The notes under the pieces: generated by a model
The model's database searches: none
Seen by the model: the letters and a program-made list of their open reading frames with translations, nothing else
What the model was told of the DNA's origin: nothing
Translations under genes and position numbers: made by a program
Shown: piece by piece, positions 25,710-35,492 of the stretch
Position numbering within the stretch: position 1 is the stretch's first letter
Layout: each line of letters begins with the position of its first letter
NCBI RefSeq assembly: GCF_023283845.1
Contig: NZ_JAKILC010000020.1
Coordinates: forward strand, 34,635 to 98,634
Source: Shewanella marinintestina
GTDB lineage: Bacteria > Pseudomonadota > Gammaproteobacteria > Enterobacterales > Shewanellaceae
Direction of reading: 5' to 3'
Length of the DNA stretch: 64,000 bases

Positions 25710-27996
25710 ACAATTTAACTGTGTCACAGTAGGTAACCCAAACGCGGGTAAATCTACGCTATTTAATGCACTTACCGGCTCTAACCAACAAGTCGGTAAC
25801 TGGTCTGGTGTAACTGTTGAGAAAAAGACGGGCCACTTTGCTTTACAAGGTAGCGACGTATTCTTAACTGACTTACCGGGTATTTATGATCTTCTACCTG
25901 CTGGCAATAGCTGTGATTGTTCTTTAGATGAGCAGATTGCTCAGCAGTACCTAGCAGAACAAGAAATTGACGGCATAATTAACCTTGTTGATGCTACTAA
26001 TATTGAGCGCCATTTGTATCTTACGATTCAATTACGTGAGTTGGGGATTCCGTTAGTCGTTGTGCTGAACAAGATTGATGCGGCGCTTGAGCGTGGTATC
26101 AAGATTGACGTGAACAAGATGAGCCAAGAGCTCGGTTGCCCTGTTATTGCTGTGTGCTCTCGTGAAGAGAAAGATATTGAAAAGGTCAAACAGCAATTCG
26201 TCGCGCTACTTGACGGAAAAGTCTCTGAAGCACCACTGGTTTTAGCGTACGACACTGAAATTGAATCAGGTGTAACCAATTTACTCGCTCAAGATGATTC
26301 TTTAAGCCGTGGCCGTGCATTAGCTATGCTAGCTAATGGTTTAGGCTGTGGTAAGTGTAAAAACAGCCAAATGGCTAGCGAAGTCGAGCAATACTCGCAA
26401 GCGTTATCTAGCCAAGGCAAAGATATCGAAATCATGGTTGCGACAACGCGATTTGATTTTGTTGAGCGCGTGTTTACGGGTTCTGTTGATAGCGATAACC
26501 GTGAAACCTTTACCGACAAGCTTGATAAAATCGTGCTGCACCCTGTTGCTGGTATTCCGGTTTTCTTGTTTGTTATGTATTTGATGTTCATGTTCAGTAT
26601 TAACGTGGGCAGCTCGTTTATCGACTTCTTCGATATTACCGCTGGTGCTTTGTTTGTTGATCACTTAGGCGCGTTTATGACGAGCCTAGGTTCACCAACA
26701 TGGTTGGTCACTATTATTGCTGGTGGTGTTGGCCAAGGTATTCAAACCGTTGCGACCTTTATTCCGGTTATCGCAGCCTTGTTTTTGGCTCTTTCCGTAC
26801 TTGAAGGTTCAGGCTACATGGCCCGAGCAGCGTTTGTGGTTGATGGCTTGATGCGCCGTATTGGTCTGCCGGGCCGTGCCTTTGTGCCTATGATTGTCGG
26901 CTTTGGTTGTTCAGTGCCAGCCATTATGGCAACGCGTACGCTAGGCAGTGAGCGTGAGCGCATTGTGACCGGTATGATGGCGCCGTTTATGTCTTGTGGT
27001 GCACGTTTGCCAGTTTATGCATTATTTGCAGCAGCTTTCTTCCCTGAGTCGGGCCAGAACTTAGTATTCTTGCTGTATATCATTGGTATTTTTGCCGCGA
27101 TTGGTACAGGTTTATTACTTCGTAACACATTATTACCAGGCTCAAGCAGTGCGGTAGTAATGGAACTACCAAGCTACGAAAAGCCAAAGTTCAAAACGGT
27201 AATGGCGCGCACTGGTAAGCGTACTAAGAGCTTTATCATGGGCGCGGGTAAAACCATTGTTATTGTGGTGACTTTGCTAAACTTTGTTAACGCGATTGGT
27301 ATTGATGGCTCATTCGGTCATGAAGACAGCTCTGAGTCAGTACTGAGTGTTGCAAGCCAAAAAGTGACACCGTTGTTCTCACCAATGGGTGTAGAGCAAG
27401 ATAACTGGCCTGCAACGGTTGGTATTATTACCGGTATTTTTGCTAAAGAAGCCGTAGTTGGTACTTTGAACAGCCTATATTCAGATGGCGGTGCGGGTGA
27501 TGAAGAACTAGCACCATTTAGTGAAACGCTAACAGAAGCGCTAGGCACGATTCCTGAGAACCTATTTGGTATTGCACCTGAAGATCCACTTTCAATCTCT
27601 GTGGGCGATGTATCATCTGTAGAAACTGCATCGGAAGAATTAGAAGTTGATACCTCTACCTTCGGCGCACTGCAAGCTGGTTTCGCCGGTGTCACAGCAG
27701 CATTTGCTTACCTACTGTTTGTTTTACTCTACACGCCATGTGTAGCGGCAATGGGCGCATTAGTTAACGAGTTTGGTGGTCGTTGGGCAGCATTTGCAGG
27801 CCTATGGACATTTGGGTTAGCTTACGGTGTAGCGACAGTGTTCTACCAAGCGGCAACGTTTGCACAGCATCCATTGCAATCAAGCCTTTGGATTGGTTTC
27901 TTTACTGTGGCGCTAGTGGTATTTTATGTTTGGCTTAAGAGAAAGGGTAAGAAAACCCAGACTATCATTCCAGGCATTAAAGTGATTACGGAATAA
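25702..27996 (+). CDS. feoB: Ferrous iron transporter FeoB
   Basis: A 764-residue inner-membrane Fe(II) transporter with an N-terminal G domain: P-loop GNPNAGKST at 11-19, DLPGIYDL (G3) and NKID (G4). A helical insertion domain follows, then about ten membrane segments with the two Gate regions, including GFGCSVPAIMATRT and FAKEAVVGTLNS. The start is ATG 25702, overlapping the feoA stop. The longer frame from TTG 25684 has no better signal. No feoC follows; a terminator comes 30 bases later. The position next to the metal-reduction genes fits uptake of Fe(II) released during Fe(III) respiration. Confidence 0.96.
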   Translation: MAKQFNCVTVGNPNAGKSTLFNALTGSNQQVGNWSGVTVEKKTGHFALQGSDVFLTDLPGIYDLLPAGNSCDCSLDEQIAQQYLAEQEIDGIINLVDATNIERHLYLTIQLRELGIPLVVVLNKIDAALERGIKIDVNKMSQELGCPVIAVCSREEKDIEKVKQQFVALLDGKVSEAPLVLAYDTEIESGVTNLLAQDDSLSRGRALAMLANGLGCGKCKNSQMASEVEQYSQALSSQGKDIEIMVATTRFDFVERVFTGSVDSDNRETFTDKLDKIVLHPVAGIPVFLFVMYLMFMFSINVGSSFIDFFDITAGALFVDHLGAFMTSLGSPTWLVTIIAGGVGQGIQTVATFIPVIAALFLALSVLEGSGYMARAAFVVDGLMRRIGLPGRAFVPMIVGFGCSVPAIMATRTLGSERERIVTGMMAPFMSCGARLPVYALFAAAFFPESGQNLVFLLYIIGIFAAIGTGLLLRNTLLPGSSSAVVMELPSYEKPKFKTVMARTGKRTKSFIMGAGKTIVIVVTLLNFVNAIGIDGSFGHEDSSESVLSVASQKVTPLFSPMGVEQDNWPATVGIITGIFAKEAVVGTLNSLYSDGGAGDEELAPFSETLTEALGTIPENLFGIAPEDPLSISVGDVSSVETASEELEVDTSTFGALQAGFAGVTAAFAYLLFVLLYTPCVAAMGALVNEFGGRWAAFAGLWTFGLAYGVATVFYQAATFAQHPLQSSLWIGFFTVALVVFYVWLKRKGKKTQTIIPGIKVITE

Positions 27997-28026
27997 CGCG
28001 AATAGCGTATACTGTTATCAAGTAAT

Positions 28027-28054
28027 AAAAAGCAGCGATAATTCGCTGCTTTTT
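28027..28054 (+). terminator. Terminator after feoB
   Basis: The stem AGCAGCG/CGCTGCT with a six-base loop, A-tract before and T-tract after, lies 30 bases past the feoB stop codon. Confidence 0.88.
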
Positions 28055-28178
28055 GCGCTATATATGCTTATGCTATAGCCAGTAGAGTAGGTTTTTAAGC
28101 CGCAATCGTTGATCCTTTACAGAAACTGTAGGATTATGCGTTTTTAGTTTTTAATCATCGTTCGCAAAGAGGATTTCC

Positions 28179-29849
28179 ATGAGTCATGTGGACACTGAAG
28201 TACGTCCTAGTAACTTCATACGTAATATCATAGATGAAGATCTAGCCACGGGTAAGCATTCGAGTGTTCAAACTCGTTTTCCGCCAGAACCAAACGGCTT
28301 TCTTCACATCGGCCACGCTAAGTCTATCTGCCTAAACTTTGGCATTGCACAAGACTACAAAGGTCAATGTAACTTACGTTTTGATGATACCAACCCTGAA
28401 AAAGAAGATATCGACTACGTTAATTCTATTCAGGCTGATGTGCAGTGGCTCGGTTTTCAGTGGGATGGTGACATTCGTTATTCGTCAAATTACTTTGACC
28501 AACTACATCAGTACGCCGTTGAATTAATCAACAAAGGCTTAGCTTATGTATGTTTCTTAAATGGTGACGAAACGCGTGAATACCGTGGCACGCTTAAAGA
28601 GCCAGGTAAAAACAGCCCATTCCGTGACACCACACCTGAAGAAAACTTAGCGCTATTTGAAAAAATGCGTTTAGGTGAGTTCAAAGAAGGTGAGTGTTCA
28701 CTGCGCGCTAAGATTGATATGGCATCACCATTTATGTGTATGCGTGATCCAATCATCTACCGCATTCGTTTTGCTCACCATCATCAAACAGCTGACAAAT
28801 GGTGCATTTACCCAATGTACGATTTCACTCACTGTATTTCTGATGCGATTGAAAACATCACTCATTCTCTATGTACCCTTGAATTCCAAGATAACCGTAG
28901 ATTGTATGACTGGGTGTTAGATCATTTAGATGATTTCCAAGCGCCAAACAGAACACGTCAGTATGAGTTTTCAAGACTTAACCTTGAATACACATTAATG
29001 TCTAAGCGTAAGCTAAACGACTTAGTGGTTCGCAACTTGGTAACAGGTTGGGATGACGCACGTATGCCTACAATCGCGGGCTACCGTCGTCGTGGTTATA
29101 CAGCAGCTTCTATTCGTGAGTTTTGTAAGCGTATTGGCGTGACTAAGCAAGATAACATGGTTGAAGTGGCCATGCTTGATGCTTGTATCCGTGAAGAGCT
29201 AAATGACTTCGCACCACGTGCGATGGCAGTGATTAACCCAGTTAAAGTGGTTATCGAAAACTACCCTGAAGGCCAAGTTGAAATTATCAACGCGGCAAAT
29301 CATCCTAGCAAGGAAGAGATGGGCAAGCGTGAGCTATCTTTTGGTCGTGAGCTGTTTATTGATGCTGATGACTTCCGCGAAGAAGCAAATAAGAAGTACA
29401 AACGTTTAGTGCAAGGCAAAGAAGTACGTTTGCGTAATGCATACGTGATCAAAGCTGAACGCTGCGAGAAAGATGCTGATGGCAATATCACCACTATCTT
29501 CTGTACTTATGATGACGAGACTTTGGGTAAAAATCCAAGCGATGGTCGTAAAGTGAAAGGTGTTATTCACTGGGTTGAAGCTACAACTGCAAAACCTGCT
29601 GAGCTGCGTATGTATGAAAGATTGTTCAGCGATCCGAATCCAGCAGCAGCTGAATCTGTTGATGAGGTACTAAACCCACATTCACTAACGATTAAGCATG
29701 GTTTAGTTGAAGCAAGTCTTGTGAATGCCGAAGCTGAAAAAGCTTATCAGTTTGAGCGTGAAGGTTACTTCTGTGCTGATAGTAAAGACTCTACTTCAGA
29801 CGCGTTAGTATTTAACCTAACCGTGCCATTAAGAGATTCTTTCGAGTAA
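28179..29849 (+). CDS. glnS: Glutaminyl-tRNA synthetase
   Basis: A 556-residue class I aminoacyl-tRNA synthetase that charges tRNA-Gln with glutamine in the cytoplasm. HIGH is at 43-46 (FLHIGHAKS), preceded by the PPEPNG motif, and MSKRK is near residue 270. The C-terminal beta-barrel anticodon-binding domains (DADDFREEANKKYKRL, VKGVIHWV) are complete. The length equals E. coli GlnRS within two residues. The start ATG has GAGGA at 6 bases. It is transcribed alone, between two terminators. Confidence 0.97.
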   Translation: MSHVDTEVRPSNFIRNIIDEDLATGKHSSVQTRFPPEPNGFLHIGHAKSICLNFGIAQDYKGQCNLRFDDTNPEKEDIDYVNSIQADVQWLGFQWDGDIRYSSNYFDQLHQYAVELINKGLAYVCFLNGDETREYRGTLKEPGKNSPFRDTTPEENLALFEKMRLGEFKEGECSLRAKIDMASPFMCMRDPIIYRIRFAHHHQTADKWCIYPMYDFTHCISDAIENITHSLCTLEFQDNRRLYDWVLDHLDDFQAPNRTRQYEFSRLNLEYTLMSKRKLNDLVVRNLVTGWDDARMPTIAGYRRRGYTAASIREFCKRIGVTKQDNMVEVAMLDACIREELNDFAPRAMAVINPVKVVIENYPEGQVEIINAANHPSKEEMGKRELSFGRELFIDADDFREEANKKYKRLVQGKEVRLRNAYVIKAERCEKDADGNITTIFCTYDDETLGKNPSDGRKVKGVIHWVEATTAKPAELRMYERLFSDPNPAAAESVDEVLNPHSLTIKHGLVEASLVNAEAEKAYQFEREGYFCADSKDSTSDALVFNLTVPLRDSFE

Positions 29850-29888
29850 GCTTAATTTAACTGATGCTAGCCATAAAGCATGAGTACT

Positions 29889-29916
29889 AAAAAAGCCGAC
29901 ATTACGTCGGCTTTTT
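29889..29916. terminator. Terminator between glnS and the Yip1-family gene
   Basis: The stem GCCGAC/GTCGGC with a five-base loop is flanked by A and T runs on both sides, so it can serve both converging genes. Confidence 0.85.
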
Positions 29917-29982
29917 CTTGCTTTCATTTTAGTCACTTATATTATTTGCTTGGTTTTAGCTTACTAAACAGACAAAGCGGTA

Positions 29983-30567
29983 TTACTGATACATAGGGCC
30001 AAAACCCACACTCCACAGAATAACGCTTGAAGCCATTAGGCCAACTAACAACACTAAACCTGCTGTTACTACAGAGCTTGCGTAAATAAAGCCTTTTTCT
30101 TCAGGTATATTCATAATAATCGGCACGCCTGTATAAAGCAGGTAAACCGAGTATGCTAGGCCAGCAAGGCCGACAACCATAATAAACCACAGCGTTGGGT
30201 ATAAAGCCGATAAGCCGACCATAAACAATGGCGTTGCGGTATAAGCCGCGAGTTCGAGTGCTTGGGTATAGCTAGGTTTTGCATCAAAGGTTTTAGCCAT
30301 CCAAAAAGCAAGATAGGCGAGGGCGAATAGCCCAAAATACATTCCAGTAGACATGATCATAGCGCTTTCAGTTGTTAGGAACTGACGCTCTCCAACTCCT
30401 AAGTCCCAACCAATTTGTGAGGTACCAATGAATGCACAAATGGCAGGTATTAGTGCAATGATGACAATATGGCTTAAGCTACTGCGCAGCGCTTCGTGGT
30501 TTTTTTCAATTGTGTGCCACTCTTCTTTTGGATGAGTGTATAGCCCCATTAAGTGATTCAATATCAT
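29983..30567 (-). CDS. Yip1-family (YohC-like) inner-membrane protein
   Basis: A 194-residue membrane protein with a short cytoplasmic N-terminus (MILNHLMGLYTHPKEEW) typical of bacterial Yip1/YohC proteins, including the conserved P-x-x-W pattern. About five membrane helices follow at roughly 31-50, 68-88, 104-124, 126-146 and 160-188. Its role is unknown; distant relatives act in membrane trafficking in eukaryotes. It converges with glnS and stands alone. Confidence 0.82.
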   Translation of the reverse strand: MILNHLMGLYTHPKEEWHTIEKNHEALRSSLSHIVIIALIPAICAFIGTSQIGWDLGVGERQFLTTESAMIMSTGMYFGLFALAYLAFWMAKTFDAKPSYTQALELAAYTATPLFMVGLSALYPTLWFIMVVGLAGLAYSVYLLYTGVPIIMNIPEEKGFIYASSVVTAGLVLLVGLMASSVILWSVGFGPMYQ

Positions 30568-30769
30568 TATAGTTATCCTCGTTGGCTTTTAGCTTTTATA
30601 TTAATTTGGCTCGCCAAACTGCAGACGAACTTGTTACAGCTCTAAGGTTATTTATTGAACAAAATCTGCTAAGAGTCAAGCCTGTCAAATTAAGCATAGG
30701 TCTAAAGCTAGGATTGTGCTGAGAATTGCTGATAAAATAGTGTCACTAACAATGCCTGATGGACTCAAG

Positions 30770-31570
30770 ATGAACTCAGCTGTACAGCAATTATTAGCAC
30801 CGATTAACTCCTTTCTAAAATGTGAAACTCCAGATAGTTGGATTGAAGAAGCTAAAAAGCCTGAGCGCTTAAAAGGTTTGCTAATTGATCATTGTAATTG
30901 TGAGCTGAAAGCAGCTCAAACAGCGATGTTTGTGGTACGTAAATATGCGGTGGACGAGCAAAGTGGCAAGATTTTGCAAGACTGGGCTAAACCGTATTCT
31001 GATTTCGTTTATAGCCAAGATAGAAATGTCGAAGTCTTCTTAAATGGTAATAGTAAAAAGAATGAGCTCGCGGCAGAGTTGGTTGGACGTAGTGACTTTG
31101 CGCATAGTGAAGAATTGATCGCGAAAATGGTGCGACTAATTAAAGAGGAGTTCCACCATTTCGAGCAAGTGTTAGAAATTATGCACCATCGAGGTATTGA
31201 CTATCAGAGTGCCAGAGCGGGTCGCTACGCAAAAGGTATGATGAAACAAGTTAGAACTCACGATCCGGTAACTTTAGTCGATAAACTAATTGTTGGTGCA
31301 TTTATTGAAGCACGTTCTTGTGAGCGTTTTGCTAAATTGGCGCCGCATTTAGATGAGGAACTAAAGAAGTTTTACATTTCCTTATTGCGCTCTGAAGCAC
31401 GCCATTATCAAGATTATCTAACGCTAGCGCAGGCTATTTCAGCTACCGATATCAGTGATAGAGTCACCCACTTTGCCACAGTAGAGGCAGCGCTGATTTT
31501 AGCTGATGATGCAGACTTTAAGTTTCACAGTGGCTCGCCTATAAATACAGTTAACACTGAAGTAGCTTAA
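30770..31570 (+). CDS. miaE: tRNA 2-methylthio-N6-isopentenyladenosine-37 hydroxylase
   Basis: A 266-residue non-haem diiron monooxygenase that hydroxylates ms2i6A37 in tRNAs reading UNN codons, using oxygen. Ferritin-like iron ligands are visible: CELKAAQ, KEEFHHFEQV (E-x2-H) and EARSCERF plus SEARHYQDY. Long stretches match Salmonella MiaE, for example the KFY-SLLRSEARHYQDYL region. The frame is open from GTG 30716, but ATG 30770 aligns with the family N-terminus (MNSAVQQLLAPINSFL) and has GGA at 8 bases. It is a single gene facing lpxH. Confidence 0.95.
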   Translation: MNSAVQQLLAPINSFLKCETPDSWIEEAKKPERLKGLLIDHCNCELKAAQTAMFVVRKYAVDEQSGKILQDWAKPYSDFVYSQDRNVEVFLNGNSKKNELAAELVGRSDFAHSEELIAKMVRLIKEEFHHFEQVLEIMHHRGIDYQSARAGRYAKGMMKQVRTHDPVTLVDKLIVGAFIEARSCERFAKLAPHLDEELKKFYISLLRSEARHYQDYLTLAQAISATDISDRVTHFATVEAALILADDADFKFHSGSPINTVNTEVA

Positions 31571-31614
31571 GCTAAGGGCAGGTAAGTATTAGCTAAAGAA
31601 CGGCAAGTTATCGA

Positions 31615-32331
31615 TTACTTGCCGAAAGGGAGTTCAATCAGTTCTACACTGTCTTTACTAACACTTAGCATGCTGCCTTGTTCATACCAATCTCCGACCA
31701 CAATACGGCGTTTACCATTGGGTAACTGATGGATTGCTGGTCTATGAGTATGGCCGTGGATCATTTGCTGAGTATCTGTAACCTTAAGCAATTCGTTTAC
31801 AGCATCCGGTTCAACATCCATGATGGTGTAACTTTTTTGCTGATTGCTGCTCTGGCTCTTGCTACGCAGTTTTGCCGCAATACCTAAGCGTTTGGACTTG
31901 GGTAAATGGGCATAAAGCCATTTGGCCCAGCTTTGATTTCTGAATCGACGAAAACGTTGATAAGCCTTATCGAGTGTACATAAGCTGTCACCGTGCAGGA
32001 TCACACTTGGCACCCCGTATAAATCGATTGTGTAGATTTCTGGGAGCAAGGTCATGCCGCAGTCTTGGGCAAAACGATTCCCTATCAAAAAATCTCGATT
32101 ACCGTGGATAAAGAAGATAGGCAGTTTTAGAGATGCTTTTTTAATTGCATTAGCTAATTCATTTGCAAAAGGCTCTGCAATATCATCACCCACCCAGACT
32201 TCAAACAGATCGCCTAAGATATATAAGGCATCAGTATCGTGAAGTTGAGTCTCGAGAAATTTAAGAAAGGCTTGGGTAATATCGGGGCGATCGGCACTTA
32301 AGTGCAAATCGCCCACAAATAAAGTACGCAT
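31615..32331 (-). CDS. lpxH: UDP-2,3-diacylglucosamine pyrophosphatase LpxH
   Basis: A 238-residue metallophosphoesterase that cleaves UDP-2,3-diacylglucosamine to lipid X and UMP in lipid A synthesis, at the inner face of the cytoplasmic membrane. Metal-binding motifs in order: GDLHLS at 7-12, GDLFEVWVGDD, HGNRDFL, HGDS and HGHTHRP. The length is normal (240 in E. coli). It begins 10 bases after ppiB ends, an arrangement conserved in gammaproteobacteria, and is read from the ppiB mRNA. Confidence 0.96.
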   Translation of the reverse strand: MRTLFVGDLHLSADRPDITQAFLKFLETQLHDTDALYILGDLFEVWVGDDIAEPFANELANAIKKASLKLPIFFIHGNRDFLIGNRFAQDCGMTLLPEIYTIDLYGVPSVILHGDSLCTLDKAYQRFRRFRNQSWAKWLYAHLPKSKRLGIAAKLRSKSQSSNQQKSYTIMDVEPDAVNELLKVTDTQQMIHGHTHRPAIHQLPNGKRRIVVGDWYEQGSMLSVSKDSVELIELPFGK

Positions 32332-32341
32332 CGAAATAATA

Positions 32342-32836
32342 TTACTCTTCGATGGTTACTTTTTCGATGACAACAGCTTCAAGAGGAACATCTTGATGCA
32401 TACCACGGTTACCAGTGCTAACAGCTTTGATCTTGTTAACAATATCCATGCCTTCAGCAACTTCACCAAATACGCAGTAACCCCAGCCTTGAGCTGACTC
32501 AGACTTAAAGTCTAGGAAAGTGTTGTCGCCAACGTTGATGAAGAACTGAGCTGTCGCAGAGTGTGGATCTGACGTGCGAGCCATAGCGATAGTACCGATT
32601 TTATTCGATAAACCGTTGTTTGCTTCGTTTTCGATTGTTTCGTTAGTGCGCTTTTGGCCCATATCTTCAGTGAAGCCACCGCCTTGGATCATGAAACCGT
32701 CAATTACACGATGGAAAACAGTACCATCGTAGAAGCCTTCTTTGACATATTTTACGAAGTTAGCCGCAGTGTTTGGTGCTTTTTCAGCATCTAGGGCTAG
32801 CTTGATTTCGCCGTGGTTAGTGTGCAATGTAATCAT
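32342..32836 (-). CDS. ppiB: Cytoplasmic peptidyl-prolyl isomerase B (cyclophilin)
   Basis: A 164-residue cyclophilin without signal peptide that speeds cis-trans isomerisation of proline bonds. The active-site pattern is clear: FHRVIDGFMIQGGGF, the MARTSDPHSATAQFFIN stretch and a VFGEVAEGMDIV segment. It is the first gene of a ppiB-lpxH operon and is divergent from cysS. Confidence 0.97.
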   Translation of the reverse strand: MITLHTNHGEIKLALDAEKAPNTAANFVKYVKEGFYDGTVFHRVIDGFMIQGGGFTEDMGQKRTNETIENEANNGLSNKIGTIAMARTSDPHSATAQFFINVGDNTFLDFKSESAQGWGYCVFGEVAEGMDIVNKIKAVSTGNRGMHQDVPLEAVVIEKVTIEE

Positions 32837-33149
32837 ATTTAAAACTCTCGTTATTTAGTACGTTGTCGATTATGGCTGGATTCTAACGTAATTGCCCTAT
32901 GCCATAAAGCTCTGAGTGTTTAGCTTAGTGAATTAACCACTGCTTTTAGCCTGTGTTTGTACTGAATTTAGACAACTAGACAGGGATTGTGGCTTCAGGT
33001 TAGCAAGGCTTGGATTATAAACTTGCCTAGATCCTGCTTATCTAATCATTTTTGCGAACTCTCGACACGAAAACAGCTTGGAACAGCGACTTTTGCAATG
33101 GTAGACTGAACAACACATTTTTACAGATAGCCGTTGAAGAGAATAATCA
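32837..33149. other. Divergent gap between ppiB and cysS
   Basis: These 313 bases contain no open frame of note. They must hold the promoters of both genes, but I see no clear -35/-10 pair, operator, or T-box-like leader. A loose inverted repeat (AGGTTAGCAAGGC with GCCTAGATCCTG) is too imperfect to call. Confidence 0.5.
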
Positions 33150-34529
33150 ATGTTGAAGCTTTACAATAGTCTTACCCGCCAAAAAGAGCAGTTTGTGCCA
33201 TTACAACCAGGAAAGGTTGGCATGTATGTGTGTGGGGTGACCATCTATGATTTATGTCATATTGGCCATGGGCGTACATTTGTATCTTTCGACATGATTG
33301 TTAGATACTTAAGATACAGCGGTTACGATGTTAATTTTCAACGTAATATTACTGACGTAGACGATAAAATTATTAAACGCGCTAACGAAAACAATGAAAG
33401 TTGTGACGATTTAACTGAGCGTTTGATTGCAGAGATGCACCGTGATTTTGATGCACTTAATATGGCGCGCCCTGATAATGAGCCTCGTGCAACATTGCAT
33501 ATGCCAGAAATCATCGACATGGTTGAAAAGCTTATCGAGCGTGAGCATGCCTATGTAGCTTCGAACGGTGATGTACTATTTAGTGTTTCTTCATTCCCTG
33601 AATATGGCCGTTTGTCTGGCCAGAATCTTGAACAGCTACAAGCGGGTGCTCGCGTAGAAGTTGAAGATGCCAAGCGCGATCCAATGGATTTCGTATTGTG
33701 GAAGATGTCTAAGCCAGGCGAGCCAACTTGGGAATCGCCATGGGGACCAGGTCGTCCAGGTTGGCACATTGAATGTTCAGCAATGAACAGCAAACATCTA
33801 GGTAATCACTTCGACATTCATGGCGGCGGTTCTGATCTGCAGTTCCCACACCATGAAAATGAAATCGCGCAGTCATGCTGTGCTCACGATACACCGTATG
33901 TAAATTACTGGATGCATACGGGTATGGTGATGGTTGATAAAGAAAAGATGTCAAAATCTTTGAATAACTTTTTCACTATCCGTGACGTGTTAGGCCATTA
34001 CGATGCGGCAACTGTGCGTTACTTTTTGTTGTCTGGTCATTATCGTAGCCAGCTTAATTACTCAGAAGATAACCTAAAGCAGGCAAAATCAGGTCTTGAG
34101 CGCATCTATACCGCGCTTAAAGATTTAGATTTAACTGTGACGGCTGCGCCGGCTGAAGCGTTTATCGCTAAGTTTAAATCAGCGATGGATGATGACTTTA
34201 ATACACCAGAAGCCTATTCAGTGTTGTTTGACATGGTGCGTGAAATCAACCGTCTTAAGCTGACTGATATGGCTAAAGCCTCTGCGTTAGGTGTTGCGCT
34301 TAAAGAGCTTGCAGATGTGCTTGGTATTTTAGGCCAAGACGTTGATACCTTCTTTAAGGGAGAAGGTAGCGATGATGAAGTTGCTGAGATCGAAGCTTTA
34401 ATTGTCGAGCGTAATCGCGCCCGTGCAGAAAAAGACTGGCCTGCAGCTGATGTTGCACGTGATGGTTTGAATGCATTAGGTGTGATTCTAGAAGACGGCC
34501 CAGAAGGCACGACTTGGCGTAAGAAGTAA
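33150..34529 (+). CDS. cysS: Cysteinyl-tRNA synthetase
   Basis: A 459-residue class I synthetase. Zinc-binding Cys28 (MYVCGVT), HIGH at 37-40, the WHIECSAM zinc motif with HGGGSDLQFPHHENEIAQ, and KMSKS near residue 266 (EKMSKSLNN) are all intact. A DALR-type helical C-terminal domain follows. It charges tRNA-Cys in the cytoplasm. AAGAG stands 7-8 bases before the ATG. It is a single gene ending at a bidirectional terminator shared with folD. Confidence 0.97.
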   Translation: MLKLYNSLTRQKEQFVPLQPGKVGMYVCGVTIYDLCHIGHGRTFVSFDMIVRYLRYSGYDVNFQRNITDVDDKIIKRANENNESCDDLTERLIAEMHRDFDALNMARPDNEPRATLHMPEIIDMVEKLIEREHAYVASNGDVLFSVSSFPEYGRLSGQNLEQLQAGARVEVEDAKRDPMDFVLWKMSKPGEPTWESPWGPGRPGWHIECSAMNSKHLGNHFDIHGGGSDLQFPHHENEIAQSCCAHDTPYVNYWMHTGMVMVDKEKMSKSLNNFFTIRDVLGHYDAATVRYFLLSGHYRSQLNYSEDNLKQAKSGLERIYTALKDLDLTVTAAPAEAFIAKFKSAMDDDFNTPEAYSVLFDMVREINRLKLTDMAKASALGVALKELADVLGILGQDVDTFFKGEGSDDEVAEIEALIVERNRARAEKDWPAADVARDGLNALGVILEDGPEGTTWRKK

Positions 34530-34560
34530 CTTTTTACCAAAAGTTGAACGACAAGACACA

Positions 34561-34587
34561 AAAAAGCCTGCAGATGCAGGCTTTTTT
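34561..34587. terminator. Bidirectional terminator between cysS and folD
   Basis: The stem GCCTGC/GCAGGC with loop AGAT is flanked by five A and six T. It serves the two converging genes. Confidence 0.9.
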
Positions 34588-34637
34588 AATCTTTCAAATA
34601 TACTGAGAAGTATTATTTAAAGAGCTGGTGACTGTAG

Positions 34638-35492
34638 TTAGTCGTGATACTGCTCGCAAGCGTATAAGGTGTTTTCTAGCAGGCTTGCGATGGTCATTGG
34701 ACCTACGCCGCCGGGAACTGGTGTAATAAAGCTTGCGTGCTGAGCGGCAACGTCAAATTCAACATCGCCCACAAGCTGACCATTTTCAAGGCGGTTAATC
34801 CCCACGTCAATAACGACTGCGCCAGGTTTAATCCAGTCACCCGGAATAAAGCCTGGTTTACCAACAGCAACAACGACTAAATCAGCACGTCTAACTTTAT
34901 CTTCAAGGTTACGAGTAAAACGGTGACAGATAGTCGTCGTACAACCTGCTAATAAAAGCTCAAGTGCCATTGGGCGGCCGACAATATTAGAGGCCCCGAC
35001 AACCAGCGCATCTAAACCATAGGTATCAATTTCAGTAGACTTGAGCAGCGTCATGATCCCCATCGGGGTGCATGAGCGTAAAACAGGGCTACGCTGTGCA
35101 AGACGTCCGACATTGTATGGGTGGAAACCGTCAACATCTTTGTCTGGACGAATACGTTCAATGACTTTTGATTCTTCAATATGCTCAGGTAGCGGCAATT
35201 GAACTAAAATGCCATCAATACTTGGATCTTCGTTACATTCGTCAATTAGTGACAAAAGTGCTTCTTCTGAGGTGCTGCTGTCTAGATCGTATGAACGAGA
35301 CATAAAACCGACTTCTTCACAGGCGCGGCGCTTGCTGCCGACATAAACTTGTGAAGCTGGGTCTGCTCCTACAAGTATTACGGCTAAACCTGGAACTCTT
35401 TGACCAGCCTCTTTGCGGGCGGTTACTTTATCTTTGAGTTGCGTTCGAATGGTTTGCGCAATCGCTTTACCATCGATATTTTGGGCTGTCAT
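34638..35492 (-). CDS. folD: Methylenetetrahydrofolate dehydrogenase / cyclohydrolase
   Basis: A 284-residue bifunctional NADP-dependent enzyme that interconverts 5,10-methylene-THF, methenyl-THF and 10-formyl-THF. The catalytic lysine region VGSKRRACEEVGF, the conserved QLPLPEH segment, the nucleotide-binding GASNIVGRPMA, and the C-terminal PVPGGVGPMTIA are all intact, and the length is typical (288 in E. coli). It faces cysS and has the tRNA cluster behind it on the other strand. Confidence 0.97.
   Translation of the reverse strand: MTAQNIDGKAIAQTIRTQLKDKVTARKEAGQRVPGLAVILVGADPASQVYVGSKRRACEEVGFMSRSYDLDSSTSEEALLSLIDECNEDPSIDGILVQLPLPEHIEESKVIERIRPDKDVDGFHPYNVGRLAQRSPVLRSCTPMGIMTLLKSTEIDTYGLDALVVGASNIVGRPMALELLLAGCTTTICHRFTRNLEDKVRRADLVVVAVGKPGFIPGDWIKPGAVVIDVGINRLENGQLVGDVEFDVAAQHASFITPVPGGVGPMTIASLLENTLYACEQYHD

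Noticed and set aside
27318..27695. 125-codon minus-strand frame inside feoB
   Set aside because: Antisense of feoB with Ser/Pro-rich composition typical of a shadow frame; feoB continues intact through it.
30716..30769. GTG-started extension of miaE
   Set aside because: The extra 18 residues are absent from the Salmonella enzyme as I recall it, and ATG 30770 aligns with its start.
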